Positions 1 to 7,681 of a stretch of 64,000 bases of DNA are shown here, one piece after another. Position numbers and translations under genes: made by a program. The notes beneath the pieces were generated by a model, which saw only the letters and a program-made list of their open reading frames with translations, was not told where the DNA came from and did not search any database. How positions within the stretch are numbered: position 1 is the stretch's first letter; each line of letters opens with the position of its first letter. This DNA comes from DASXKD01 sp963806145. Lineage in GTDB: Bacteria > Actinomycetota > Actinomycetes > Streptosporangiales > Streptosporangiaceae. The stretch is from assembly GCA_963806145.1 (NCBI GenBank), contig CAWDXD010000048.1:124001-188000 (forward strand), given 5' to 3'.

Positions 1-487
1 GCGGGATGGTGGAGTGCTCGCCTGGCTCGTCCCAGGCGACGCCAGTCACGCCGTGGAACGGGGCTATCCGCACCGTGTGCCCGCGGTCGCTGGTCGCTAG
101 TCCCGCGTCGGCGTCAATCTGCCAGAGCAGCCAGGCAGGCGGATTCTCGTGCAGGCCGAGCCGCCTGGTCAGCGGGGTGTCCCGGCCCGCGGCGACGGTG
201 TAGCCCCAGGAATCAGGCCGCAGAGAAATGAAGCGCGCCGCAAGCACCTCGCCGGGCACCGCACCGCGGACAGCGATCGGCCCTGTCAGGCAATGGCCGT
301 TGCGCCTCTTACCGGCCATCGTCGGCACCTTCTCGCCAGGGAATGTCTGCGGCTGCAGGTGCCCGGACGCGTTCAGTGAGCGCAGCACGATCGTGTCGCC
401 GGGGTCGACGGTCAGTACCGGCGGCAGGTCACACGAGAACACGTCTACTGTCGTCGACGGTGACGGGTCGAGCTGGTGGCGAGTCAT
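1..487 (-). CDS. Acetamidase/formamidase family protein, N-terminal part (runs off left edge)
   Basis: The reverse strand is open from an ATG at 487 to the window edge, giving 162 residues of the N-terminal half of an acetamidase/formamidase, a metal-dependent amidase that releases ammonia from short amides. Seen: the family's opening layout, with a PGDTIVL segment, an LNASG segment, then GPIAVRGAVPGEVLAARF, the usual 'GPI.V.GA.PGD.L' signature near residue 85, and a later W-G-Y-T segment. A GGGGAAG ribosome site lies about 8 nt before the ATG. The C-terminal catalytic half and the stop lie outside the window. The assignment rests on recalled family signatures, so the substrate is unknown. 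Confidence 0.82.
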   Translation of the reverse strand, partial: MTRHQLDPSPSTTVDVFSCDLPPVLTVDPGDTIVLRSLNASGHLQPQTFPGEKVPTMAGKRRNGHCLTGPIAVRGAVPGEVLAARFISLRPDSWGYTVAAGRDTPLTRRLGLHENPPAWLLWQIDADAGLATSDRGHTVRIAPFHGVTGVAWDEPGEHSTIP

Positions 488-757
488 GCAGCGATCTTCC
501 CCGCCCTGCCCGGGCGCGACAATGCCAGACCGGCAGCTCGATACGGCATCGAGCGCGCGGAACGGCTCTATGCCAGTTGAGCTGCGGCTCGCTCGGTCGT
601 TGCCGGTGATGGCGGACAGCGCCTGTTGGCCCTGGCCCCTGGCGCCAGGTCGCGCTCAATGAACACCGGACCAGGCTGCCTCTTTAGGCCAGCAGCAATG
701 TTTCGTCCGTGCTTGCATGACCCAGCGGCGCCTACGGCGCGTCTCCGGCGGCGCGGT

Positions 758-1078
758 TCAGGCAGTGTCGCGCAACTGGAAGGCGTCCGGGGTGATGTCA
801 ATGTGGAATTCGACCTCGAGCACCCTAGCTAGCCGGGACAGGGTAGCCAGCGATGGCTCGTGATCACCGGCTTCCAGGCGCGCAATCGCGGGCTGGTGCA
901 TACCCAGCAGGCGGGCAAGCCCAGTCTGCGAAAGGCCGTTGTTGATCCGGTAGCCGATCACGCGCATAGCGACCGCGTGCGCGAAGGCTGTCCGATCATG
1001 CTCGCGGCGTATCTCCGGATCGGCAAGCTCCTCGGCAGCGATTTGGGCCGCCGTCTTCAGTTCTGACACTTTTGGCAT
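758..1078 (-). CDS. XRE-type antitoxin of a RelE/HigB-like pair
   Basis: 106-residue protein with a helix-turn-helix at about residues 45-65 (QTGLARLLGMHQPAIARLE), typical of XRE/Cro antitoxins. It starts at an ATG sharing one base with the toxin stop (TGATG overlap), so the two genes are translationally coupled with the toxin first. Role by family: neutralises the upstream mRNA-interferase-like toxin and represses the operon by binding the palindrome before the toxin gene. The N-terminal 40 residues are charged and probably hold the toxin-contact helix. The pairing is clear; the exact subfamily is not. Confidence 0.85.
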   Translation of the reverse strand: MPKVSELKTAAQIAAEELADPEIRREHDRTAFAHAVAMRVIGYRINNGLSQTGLARLLGMHQPAIARLEAGDHEPSLATLSRLARVLEVEFHIDITPDAFQLRDTA

Positions 1079-1407
1079 CAGTCTTCCTCCACCTTTGCCA
1101 GCCGCTCCTGAGCCTGCCGCACGGCCCGGCCGAATCCTCGCGGGTCCGACTGAGCTTCCGGCGCGACTGCCGCAACCACGAACACCTTCCCGACCTGCCG
1201 GTACAGCGCCCGGTAGGCGCTACGCCCAGCCCTGGGCCGAAGTTCCCGTAATCCCTGGGCACCGCGCACCGCACTGGTGTGCGGGTAGCCAAGCAGCGGA
1301 CCATAGGCGCCGAGTTCGGCGTCGGCGTTGATCAGGGCAGCCCGCTCTGCCTTTGGCAGTGCGGTCCGTTCCTGCTCAGCTTCTGGCAGGTACGCGACAA
1401 CCCGCAT
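1078..1407 (-). CDS. RelE/HigB (phage Gp49-like) toxin
   Basis: 109 residues from ATG 1407; a GTG at 1416 in the same frame is an alternative start. The layout is that of the HigB/Gp49-like branch of RelE toxins: a short N-terminal strand, a helix with KAERAALINADAELGAYG, then RELRPRAGRSAYRALYRQVG, where the basic 'LREL....YR.LY' strand core carries the RNase surface, then a Lys/Glu-rich C-terminal helix. By family it cleaves mRNA on the ribosome. It sits directly upstream of, and overlaps, the XRE antitoxin, and the only palindrome nearby lies just before it, consistent with autoregulation. Confidence 0.82.
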   Translation of the reverse strand: MRVVAYLPEAEQERTALPKAERAALINADAELGAYGPLLGYPHTSAVRGAQGLRELRPRAGRSAYRALYRQVGKVFVVAAVAPEAQSDPRGFGRAVRQAQERLAKVEED

Positions 1408-1421
1408 GAGTCTCACTCACC

Positions 1422-1437
1422 ATAACATGCTTGTTAT
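1422..1437. promoter_or_regulatory. Palindromic operator of the toxin-antitoxin operon
   Basis: ATAACA-tgct-TGTTAT: perfect 6-bp arms with a 4-bp spacer, 6-15 bp upstream of the toxin start candidates. This is the expected place for autorepression by the XRE antitoxin. Binding is inferred from position only. Confidence 0.6.
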
Positions 1438-1462
1438 AGGTAATCGCCGACGCGCAGACGAG

Positions 1463-1684
1463 TCATGGACACTCGCTGCTCACGGCAAGACCGCTCGCGA
1501 TCGACATCGCGCTGGACCGGATGAACTCTGACAGCGAGACACCGCGTGCCCTTGCCGTTTCGGAGAGCATGTCACGCTCACGCGGCAGGAGGCGGACGTT
1601 TCTAGGGTCTGGCGACCGTGCCCGGGCCGGGTGTGTCCGGCCCGGATGGGTGCCGGTTAACGGCGGGGCGGCAGTGGCGGTCAA
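1463..1684 (-). CDS. Possible ribbon-helix-helix small protein
   Basis: 73 codons. Residues 29-63 (NVRLLPRERDMLSETARARG, then VSLSEFIRSSAM) look like a ribbon-helix-helix DNA-binding fold of the DUF1778/mobilisation-protein type: a short strand followed by two helices with an SLSEFIR second helix. The only start for the full frame is TTG and there is no clear ribosome site, so it may be a remnant of a plasmid or toxin-antitoxin gene rather than an expressed one. No partner toxin follows. Confidence 0.35.
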   Translation of the reverse strand: MTATAAPPLTGTHPGRTHPARARSPDPRNVRLLPRERDMLSETARARGVSLSEFIRSSAMSIASGLAVSSECP

Positions 1685-1817
1685 ATGGGGACGGGACGGT
1701 TCCTGGCACGACGTAACGTTGGGTATCTGCCCGGATCACGACCGAGGCTGCTGCGGCGGGTGGCCGGCTCGCTTCTGGTCTCGATGACCTGGCTGCTGAA
1801 GTCGTCGGTGCCTTCTT

Positions 1818-2852
1818 TTATCTGCTCACCGATGGCGGTCCCGTGGAGCCGCGCTCGCGCAGGTGCGGTGGCTGGACGGTGCGGCGGCGGTAGGGCTTTC
1901 GCTCGATAGCCGCGAGGACGAGCCGGACGGCGGCGCGGACGATTCGGTCGACATTCCAGTCCATCGTGGTGAGCGCCGGTGTCAGCAGCGCGGACATCGG
2001 ATGGTCATCGTACCCGGAGATCGATACCTCGTCGGGGATGCGCAAACCGAGTTCACGGGCGGCCGCGTAAGCGCCGTAAGCGATGGAGTCGGCGAAGCAG
2101 AACAGCGCCGTTGGCCGGTCGGACTTCGAGAAGACTTCATGCGCTACCTCGGTTGCTGCCGTGAGCGCGGGCGGTGAGCTGACAATGCTCACGTCGAGGC
2201 CGAGCCGCTCGGCTTCTGCGATGACGTGGATGTCGGCCGGGCGATCCGGTGTACTTGGCTGGGTCGGGGTCAGCACACCGATCCTCCGGTGGCCCAGCTT
2301 GTGCAAATGCTCCAGGGCGAGTGTGACCCCAGAGCGGTTGTCGAACACCACCTCGCCGGCAGCCAGTCCGCCGTGCAGCGAGTCGCCGATTGAGACGATG
2401 GGAAGGCTCTCCGCCAGCTGTGACCATCTCTCATCCGACGGGTCGAGAGGCTGCACTATGAGACCATCCACCCGCTGGTCCCGGAGCTGGTGCGCAAGAA
2501 GCAGCTGCCGTTCGGGGTCGCCGGCGGCGTCCACGAGCAGGGCGTAATGGTCACGGGCCAGTAGCGCGCTGCCGATGCCGACGCCGAGCAGTTGCTGCCA
2601 CAGATCCTCCAGCGAACCGAAGAGCAGCCCTACTGTGCCGGTCCGGCCGCTGGCCAGGGCACGGGCGATGCGGTCAACGTTGTAACCAAGCTCACCTGCT
2701 GCGCGGCGCACGCGCTCCTGCGTTTCCTCGGAGGTCTGGATACCTCGCAGGGCATACGAAACAGCGGCGGGTGACAGCCCTGTCGCCTCTGCCACCTCGC
2801 GGATTGTCGCGCGCTTGCGTTGCTGCGGCACCGTTTCCAGTCTAGGGTCCAA
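1818..2852 (-). CDS. LacI-family transcriptional regulator
   Basis: 344 residues, the normal LacI length. The N-terminal helix-turn-helix is at residues 15-40 (TIREVAEATGLSPAAVSYAL), followed by the hinge helix, where RIARALASGRTGTVGLL leads into a periplasmic-binding-protein-like effector domain that ends in a DEVSISGYDDHPMSALLTP segment typical of the family. It is transcribed divergently from the amidohydrolase/cupin pair, and the 235-bp gap holds a strong inverted-repeat operator. The simplest reading is a local repressor of that pair and of itself, induced by a metabolite of the pathway. The effector is unknown. Confidence 0.92.
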   Translation of the reverse strand: MDPRLETVPQQRKRATIREVAEATGLSPAAVSYALRGIQTSEETQERVRRAAGELGYNVDRIARALASGRTGTVGLLFGSLEDLWQQLLGVGIGSALLARDHYALLVDAAGDPERQLLLAHQLRDQRVDGLIVQPLDPSDERWSQLAESLPIVSIGDSLHGGLAAGEVVFDNRSGVTLALEHLHKLGHRRIGVLTPTQPSTPDRPADIHVIAEAERLGLDVSIVSSPPALTAATEVAHEVFSKSDRPTALFCFADSIAYGAYAAARELGLRIPDEVSISGYDDHPMSALLTPALTTMDWNVDRIVRAAVRLVLAAIERKPYRRRTVQPPHLRERGSTGPPSVSR

Positions 2853-2969
2853 GGCTTTGCCAGCCTAGCTGTCGCGACCGCTGTGCCAGCTCGCCGCGCC
2901 GTGACAAAGCCTAACGGCAGCTTCTGCGCTCAGCGGCATGCAAGCGGTCGATGCTCTTGACGCAGCACC

Positions 2970-3013
2970 TACTGAAGCGGTTCACTGAATCGTATAAGTG
3001 AACCGCTTCAGTA
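2970..3013. promoter_or_regulatory. Double LacI-type operator
   Basis: Perfect inverted repeat: arms TACTGAAGCGGTTCACT and its exact complement (17 bp each) separated by 10 bp. Each arm itself contains a near-palindromic TGAANCGNTTCA, the central-CG core expected of LacI/GalR operators, so the site can hold two dimers on about the same helix face. It lies between the divergent LacI gene and the amidohydrolase, 75 bp before the latter's start. Confidence 0.85.
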
Positions 3014-3087
3014 ACCGGATTCAGTTTGTGCCGTACTGACTTCGGCCTCCATGTAACGCGCCTGGCGACCGGCCCAGCAATGAGCGG

Positions 3088-4017
3088 ATGAGCACCGTGC
3101 ACGTCGATATCCACCAGCACGTCTGGCCGGACTTGCTCGTCGAGGAGTTGCGGCGGCGATCACAGCCACCGCGGCTCGATGGCTGGACGCTGCTCACCTC
3201 CGGCGAACCGCCCTTCGCGGTGAATCCGGCAGATCACGACGTCGGACGGCGGGCAGCACAAGCGGCCCGCGATGGCGTTGGCCGCGTGGTCATCGGACTG
3301 TCAAGCCCGCTCGGCATCGAGTACCTGGTGCCTGAGGACGCCGAACCGCTCCTTGACGCTTACCACCGGGGGGTGACCGGGCTAGGCGCCCCGTTTGCGG
3401 GCTGGGCCGCAGCCTGCCTGACGGTGATCGACGCACCTGGCCTCGCCAAGCAGCTCGACCGCGGGCTTGTCGGGCTTCAGCTGCCAGCGACCGCGGTTGC
3501 CGATGAGCCCGGCTACCGCAGGTGCAGCCCATTGCTCGACGTGCTCGCCGACCGGGACCTCCCGCTCTTCATCCATCCTGGCCCGGCGGCAGGGGCGGCC
3601 GGCCCGTCATGGTGGGCCGCCCTCGTCCCCTATGTTCAGCAAATGCACGCGGCGTGGTTCGCGTTCCGCGCCTATGGCCGGGCGGCCTATCCCCGGCTAC
3701 GGGTCTGCTTCACAGCGCTGGCAGGTCTTGGGCCGTTGCATGGCGAGCGCCTGGCCGCCCGTGGCGGCACCGGCCCGCTGGCGCGCGGTGTGGTCGATCC
3801 GTGCACGTTCGTTGAAACATCCAGCTACGGCAACCGTGCTGTCGACTCCGTACTGCGTGTGCTCGGCGTTGACGTGCTCGTATTTGGCTCGGACCGGCCG
3901 TATGCGCAACCGCACCCCGATTTTGGCCTTGGCGACGCTGCCCGCCACGCCATCCGCGTGACGAACCCGGCCCGGCTGCTTCACGGTGACCGGCTGGTTC
4001 CCGAGGCCAGGATCTGA
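3088..4017 (+). CDS. Amidohydrolase family (TIM-barrel, ACMSD-like) protein
   Basis: 309 residues. The N-terminal metal-ligand motif H-x-H is at residues 9-11 (DIHQH), the barrel histidine is in LFIHPGP near residue 165, and the late aspartate is in FGSDRPY near residue 275: the amidohydrolase-2 layout shared by ACMSD-type decarboxylases and lactone hydrolases. Such enzymes hydrolyse or decarboxylate small carboxylic substrates in the cytoplasm. It heads a two-gene operon with a cysteine-dioxygenase-like cupin 28 bp downstream, under the LacI operator. The substrate is unknown; co-occurrence with a thiol-dioxygenase-like cupin suggests a small organic or sulfur compound. Confidence 0.85.
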   Translation: MSTVHVDIHQHVWPDLLVEELRRRSQPPRLDGWTLLTSGEPPFAVNPADHDVGRRAAQAARDGVGRVVIGLSSPLGIEYLVPEDAEPLLDAYHRGVTGLGAPFAGWAAACLTVIDAPGLAKQLDRGLVGLQLPATAVADEPGYRRCSPLLDVLADRDLPLFIHPGPAAGAAGPSWWAALVPYVQQMHAAWFAFRAYGRAAYPRLRVCFTALAGLGPLHGERLAARGGTGPLARGVVDPCTFVETSSYGNRAVDSVLRVLGVDVLVFGSDRPYAQPHPDFGLGDAARHAIRVTNPARLLHGDRLVPEARI

Positions 4018-4045
4018 CCGTCCAGCAGCAGAGAGGAGTGACGCA

Positions 4046-4558
4046 ATGACCATTTCCGCGCTCCCCGCCCGGTATCTCGACCAGCGCGAACTAGCTGAAC
4101 TCGTCGAGAACCTGGCCGGCCGCCCGGATCTGTGGAGCAATCAGGTTGCCTACGCCGGCGGCCAGCGGCACTACGCCTCGATCCACCGCGATGAGTACAT
4201 AGATATCTGGCTCATCTGCTGGTCTCCCGGGAACGACACGGGCTGGCACGACCACGACGTCTCATCCGGCGCGGTTCGTGTGGTGCGCGGCGCGCTCGTG
4301 GAGTCCAACCCCCGTATCGGGGGCATGCACGTGCAGAGGGTCGTCGCCCAAGGCTGCTCGTTCTGCTTTGGGCCTGACCACATTCACCGGCTTACCGATG
4401 AGGCTGAGCAGACCATCTCCCTGCACGCCTACTCACCCCCGCTGTGGCGGCTCGGTCAGTACACCATCGATGACGACGGTGTGATGCGCCGCGTGCCGGT
4501 CAGCTATGCCGACGAACTCCGCCCGCTCGACTCGCCGCCGACCGTCCAGGTCGCGTAG
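4046..4558 (+). CDS. Cysteine-dioxygenase-like cupin protein
   Basis: 170 residues from ATG 4046, chosen because GAGAGGAG lies 7 nt before it; the frame is open further upstream but overlaps the preceding gene. The cupin core has H68 and H70 in GWHDHDVSSGAV and H127 in SLHAYSPP, matching the three-histidine iron site of cysteine/3-mercaptopropionate dioxygenases. The C-terminal SPPL..L..Y motif is also typical. By family it adds O2 to a small thiol to give a sulfinate. It is co-transcribed with the amidohydrolase and LacI-regulated. The thiol substrate cannot be read from the sequence. Confidence 0.86.
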   Translation: MTISALPARYLDQRELAELVENLAGRPDLWSNQVAYAGGQRHYASIHRDEYIDIWLICWSPGNDTGWHDHDVSSGAVRVVRGALVESNPRIGGMHVQRVVAQGCSFCFGPDHIHRLTDEAEQTISLHAYSPPLWRLGQYTIDDDGVMRRVPVSYADELRPLDSPPTVQVA

Positions 4559-4768
4559 TGCACCCATGGTGCGCCGCGCTGGTGATCTTGACAGGGAGCT
4601 ACGCGATCCTGCTGCCCCCGCCTATGGCTGTGAGGGTGGGCCGATGCCGTGATAAGTGATCTCACTGCCGATTGCAGACGCGGCGGTATCCAGGAACCCC
4701 GCAGGCCGACCCGCTGTTTGACCTGCCCGCGCCACGGGACCAGATCACCTCCAAGGAACTTGCCCGCG

Positions 4769-5401
4769 TTAGTGGGCCTGCGGACCGGATGAGCCACCTG
4801 GTGCTGGGTAGCCAGGCGAGCCGAGCAGGCCAGGCGATTCGGACGGGGCGGCGGTGATGGGCGGGGCGGAGTATCGAGGCCGGGACAGGAACCGCAGCCG
4901 CGCCGCCCGCGCATCCCAGGAGTAGACGACTACCGTCCCAGCCATCACGTCGTGCAGCGCCCGGCGCTGGTCACCCAGGAGGATGCCCAGGAATCCCAGC
5001 CCGAGAATCAGGAAGCTCAGCGGGAACGCGAGCGTGCGCCGGATCCCCCGGCGCCCGCTGACGTCGCCGCCCTCATCCGTCAGGACCTGTATGCCGAACA
5101 GCGCCATGCCGGCGGTCCGGCCGTTCAGGCCCCAGAAATGGGCGAAGTAGATGAAGCCCCAGATCAGATACGCGATGACCACCCAGAGGTTACCCCTGTT
5201 AAAAGCGACGTCCTGGCCGGTCACGATTCTGGCGGCGAAATTGATGGCGGCAAGGACCAGCATGAAGATCCCGGTGAGTACGACCAGGTCCACCACGAAC
5301 GCGCCGAACCGCGACGCGAAACCCGCGTAGTGCCCTTGCAGGGTCTCCTGGGCGACGGCCGGAGGAGGGGCGGGCATGCTTCCGCCCGTCCGCGCGGTCA
5401 T
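4769..5401 (-). CDS. RDD family membrane protein
   Basis: 210 residues. The RDD domain starts at GFASRFGAFVVDLVVLTGIF (residues 27-46), where the family's Arg and Asp fall in the first membrane helix; two further hydrophobic segments follow, around residues 70-90 and 128-148. The loop NGRTAGMALFGIQVL and the LGDQRRALHDVMAGTVVV ending are diagnostic. The tail is Pro/Ser/Gly-rich. The start overlaps the stop of the nonapeptide-repeat gene by ATGA, so the two are coupled. RDD proteins are poorly defined membrane proteins, some linked to ion exchange; the function here is unknown. Confidence 0.9.
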   Translation of the reverse strand: MTARTGGSMPAPPPAVAQETLQGHYAGFASRFGAFVVDLVVLTGIFMLVLAAINFAARIVTGQDVAFNRGNLWVVIAYLIWGFIYFAHFWGLNGRTAGMALFGIQVLTDEGGDVSGRRGIRRTLAFPLSFLILGLGFLGILLGDQRRALHDVMAGTVVVYSWDARAARLRFLSRPRYSAPPITAAPSESPGLLGSPGYPAPGGSSGPQAH

Positions 5402-5988
5402 GATGCTGCCGTGGCCCGCAGCCCGGCAGGCGGGCCGGGCGGGCCGGTGTAGGTGCGCCGGCGAAGGCGCGCCACCACGCGGGCGATGGACTCGTCGATC
5501 CCGACGGTCCGGCTGCGGACCGCGTCGACTACACCGCTCGCGACCCCGCTGGAGGACTTGGCGATGATGGAGCCCAGATCGGTCTGCTCGACGATCGCGT
5601 CGAGGTCGATGCGCTCGACGATGCCGTTCATGTCCACCCGGTCCACCACGGCGTCCATGTCGACCTTGCTCATCACCTCGTTCACGTCGACCTGCTGCAC
5701 CATCTGGTTCACGTCCACCTGCGCGACGATCGCGGTGATGTCGACCTTGCCCACCAGTTGGTTCAAATCGACCGTGGACAGCAGTTGGTTCACGTCTACC
5801 CGGGCGAGCAGGCGGTTCATGTCGACCCGGTCGAGAATTTCTTCGATATCGACCTGGTCCAGCACCGCGTTCAGATCCACCACGTCCAGGACCAGGCTGA
5901 TGACGCGTTCGGCGATGCTCTGGGCCATCGCCTCCATCGGCGGGGCAAGTCGCCCGCCCACCGAACGCAGCGACGCAAGCGGGTCCAC
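5398..5988 (-). CDS. VDxN nonapeptide-repeat protein coupled to the RDD gene
   Basis: The middle of this protein is twelve consecutive 9-residue repeats of the form V-D-[LIVM]-[NDE]-x-[LIVM]-[LIVM]-x-x, followed by a conserved-looking tail (TDLGSIIAKSSSGVASGVVD, then an Arg-rich end). The regular Asp/Asn and paired hydrophobic residues suggest a solenoid or amphipathic array. The frame is open to 6129, but a hairpin at 6029-6049 makes a start upstream of it unlikely; GTG 5988 and ATG 5937 are the best candidates. It overlaps the RDD gene by 4 bp. I recall this repeat being associated with or fused to RDD domains in other actinobacteria, so the pair probably forms one membrane-linked unit of unknown function. 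Confidence 0.75.
   Translation of the reverse strand: MDPLASLRSVGGRLAPPMEAMAQSIAERVISLVLDVVDLNAVLDQVDIEEILDRVDMNRLLARVDVNQLLSTVDLNQLVGKVDITAIVAQVDVNQMVQQVDVNEVMSKVDMDAVVDRVDMNGIVERIDLDAIVEQTDLGSIIAKSSSGVASGVVDAVRSRTVGIDESIARVVARLRRRTYTGPPGPPAGLRATAAS
5557..5880 (-). repeat. Twelve 27-bp units encoding VDxN nonapeptides
   Basis: Period of 27 bp in frame, 12 copies, each beginning with a Val-Asp (GTSGAC-like) dipeptide; the last two are degenerate (ID, TD). Units differ in sequence, so this is an old protein repeat rather than a recent DNA slippage array. Confidence 0.85.
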
Positions 5989-6028
5989 GTCTTCAAGTAT
6001 CGATGCGACACCCCCTCCGTGACCACCC

Positions 6029-6049
6029 GCCACGGGTGAAGCCCGTGGC
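6029..6049. other. 8-bp stem hairpin upstream of repeat-protein gene
   Basis: GCCACGGG-tgaag-CCCGTGGC, a perfect 8-bp stem with a 5-nt loop. It lies just upstream (on the minus strand) of the likely start of the nonapeptide-repeat gene. It could be a leader structure or a small dispersed repeat. Confidence 0.5.
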
Positions 6050-6197
6050 CACCGTGGCGTAGGGGCCGCCCGCGATACCCGAAATGGGACAGCGGATGGG
6101 AGCTCGAGCCCGTATTCAAAGAAGATCATTGGCTGGTGGATGATCTATGGATATGCCCTAAATCCGCGCCGCCGTGCGGGAGGTAGGCTGCGTGCCG

Positions 6198-6992
6198 ATG
6201 AGGACTCAGCTGGAGAAGGGGGCGGCATTCGCCGCCTTGCACGCGGGTGCGCCGTTTGTCATCCCCAACCCCTGGGATGCCGGGTCGGCGCGGGCGCTGG
6301 CAGCGCTCGGCTTCAAGGCACTCGCGAGCACGAGTTCCGGTTTTGCGTTCACCCTTGGCCGGCTTGACGGCAATGTCACGCTCGACGAGGTGATCGGGCA
6401 TGTGACCGTGCTGGACCAGGCGACCGAGCTTCCGCTGTCGGCCGACCTGGAGAACGGCTACGGCCCGGACCCGGCCAGCGCCGCACGGGCTATCGAGCGC
6501 GCCGCCGTGGCGGGCGCGGTCGGCGGCTCGATCGAGGACTATGACGGCGGCGGCTATATCTACGATCTGCCGCACGCCACCGAGCGGATTACCGCGGCGG
6601 CGGAGGCTGCCCACGGACTGGGCTTCGCGTTCATGCTGACAGCTCGGGCCGAGAACCATATCCGCGGCAATCCCGACCTCGCCGACACCATCGCCCGGCT
6701 GCAGGCGTACGAGCACGCCGGCGCGGACGTGCTGTATGCACCCGGGCTGCGCAGCACCGAGGAGATCCAGGTGGTGTGCGGAGCGGTGTCCAAGCCAGTC
6801 AACGTGCTCGCGGTGCCAGGGCTCTCGTTTACCGATATCACCCAGGCCGGCGCCCAGCGTGTCAGCGTCGGCGGTGCCCTGACGTGGGCCGCTGTCACGG
6901 CGATGGCCCAGGCGGCAACCGCGATCCGCGACGACGGCGACTTCACCGCACTCGGCGCGCGGCCGCCGCTTGGCGACTGGTTCGCATCCTGA
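6198..6992 (+). CDS. Isocitrate lyase/PEP mutase family protein
   Basis: 264 residues from ATG 6198 (an earlier in-frame start at 6174 lacks support). Conserved elements: FVIPNPWDAGSARALAALGF near residues 20-40, LPLSADLENGYG near residues 80-95 where the acidic residues bind Mg2+, SIEDYDGG near 120, and LTARAENH near 150 followed by RLQAYEHAGADVLYAPGL. This is the PEP-mutase/carboxyvinyl-phosphonate-like branch, which makes or breaks C-C or C-P bonds in 2-oxoacids; many actinobacterial members are oxaloacetate or 2-methylisocitrate-type lyases. It stands alone between the repeat-protein operon and a MarR gene. Substrate unassigned. Confidence 0.88.
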   Translation: MRTQLEKGAAFAALHAGAPFVIPNPWDAGSARALAALGFKALASTSSGFAFTLGRLDGNVTLDEVIGHVTVLDQATELPLSADLENGYGPDPASAARAIERAAVAGAVGGSIEDYDGGGYIYDLPHATERITAAAEAAHGLGFAFMLTARAENHIRGNPDLADTIARLQAYEHAGADVLYAPGLRSTEEIQVVCGAVSKPVNVLAVPGLSFTDITQAGAQRVSVGGALTWAAVTAMAQAATAIRDDGDFTALGARPPLGDWFAS

Positions 6993-7173
6993 CCTGACCG
7001 AACGGCCCGCATCCGCCACCTCGTGAGCCGTCCAGTGCTCGGCTCCGCCGCTTTCCCGGCGCAGCTTGCCGGGGATGTCACTCACCGCACTGCGAGCTGT
7101 CGCGCTGGCACCAGCCGTTGTACGGGATCACCTCAGGCCCAAAACGCTCGGCTGCGCCGCCTGGTGACGCTTA

Positions 7174-7194
7174 GTTGACAGATCGACTGACAAC
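7174..7194. promoter_or_regulatory. MarR operator, distal copy
   Basis: GTTGACAG-atcga-CTGACAAC: 8-bp arms, imperfect at one position per arm. A second copy of the same site lies 36 bp downstream, so they are read as paired autoregulatory MarR sites. Confidence 0.65.
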
Positions 7195-7201
7195 TCATAA
7201 G

Positions 7202-7681
7202 ATGCCAACTATGTCAGAAAGACTGACAACATCAGCGCAGCGACTCCCTCCTCCGGACGCGGATCTCGGCTACCTGTTCCGGCTCGCGCACCAGCACTTC
7301 CGGGCGCTGCTGGACAGCGAACTGGAGGATCTCGGGCTGTCTGCGCAGGACTACGGGATCCTGAGCGTGTTCAGGACCAGGCCCGAGCTGTCCACCTCCG
7401 AGTTGGCCCGCATCTCGCAGGTCAGGAGGCAGACGATGCACACGTCCGTCCTCAGCCTGGAGGCGGCGGGGCTGGTTGAGCGCAGCGTGAGGAATCAACG
7501 GGTCGTGCTTGTGCGCCCGACGACGCGAGGCCGCAAGTGCCTGGAGACGGCAGCGCGCCGAGTACGCGCGGTGGAGCGCGCTGCGCTCGCGGATCTCAGC
7601 GGCGAGGACGAGCGGACCGTACGAGCGTGGCTCGCCAACTTGGCGGCCATGACGGCAAGCCCCAAGAAAGAGAAGTCATGA
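7202..7681 (+). CDS. MarR-family transcriptional regulator
   Basis: About 159 residues with the MarR winged helix: FRLAHQHFRALLDSELEDLG dimer helix, then ELSTSELARISQVRRQTMHT recognition region and an LVERSVRNQRVVLVRPTTRG wing. The start is uncertain: ATG 7202 or ATG 7211, neither with a ribosome site, and the proximal operator overlaps this region. The stop overlaps the start of the hydrolase gene (ATGA), so regulator and enzyme form one operon. By family it binds palindromes as a dimer and releases on binding a phenolic or lipophilic ligand; autorepression is inferred from the two operators. Confidence 0.88.
   Translation: MPTMSERLTTSAQRLPPPDADLGYLFRLAHQHFRALLDSELEDLGLSAQDYGILSVFRTRPELSTSELARISQVRRQTMHTSVLSLEAAGLVERSVRNQRVVLVRPTTRGRKCLETAARRVRAVERAALADLSGEDERTVRAWLANLAAMTASPKKEKS
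7211..7230. promoter_or_regulatory. MarR operator, proximal copy overlapping the start region
   Basis: TGTCAG-aaaga-CTGACA, perfect 6-bp arms with the same 5-bp spacer as the distal site, ending in the same CTGACAAC. It covers the possible MarR start codons, so binding would block both transcription and start-site access. Confidence 0.65.
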
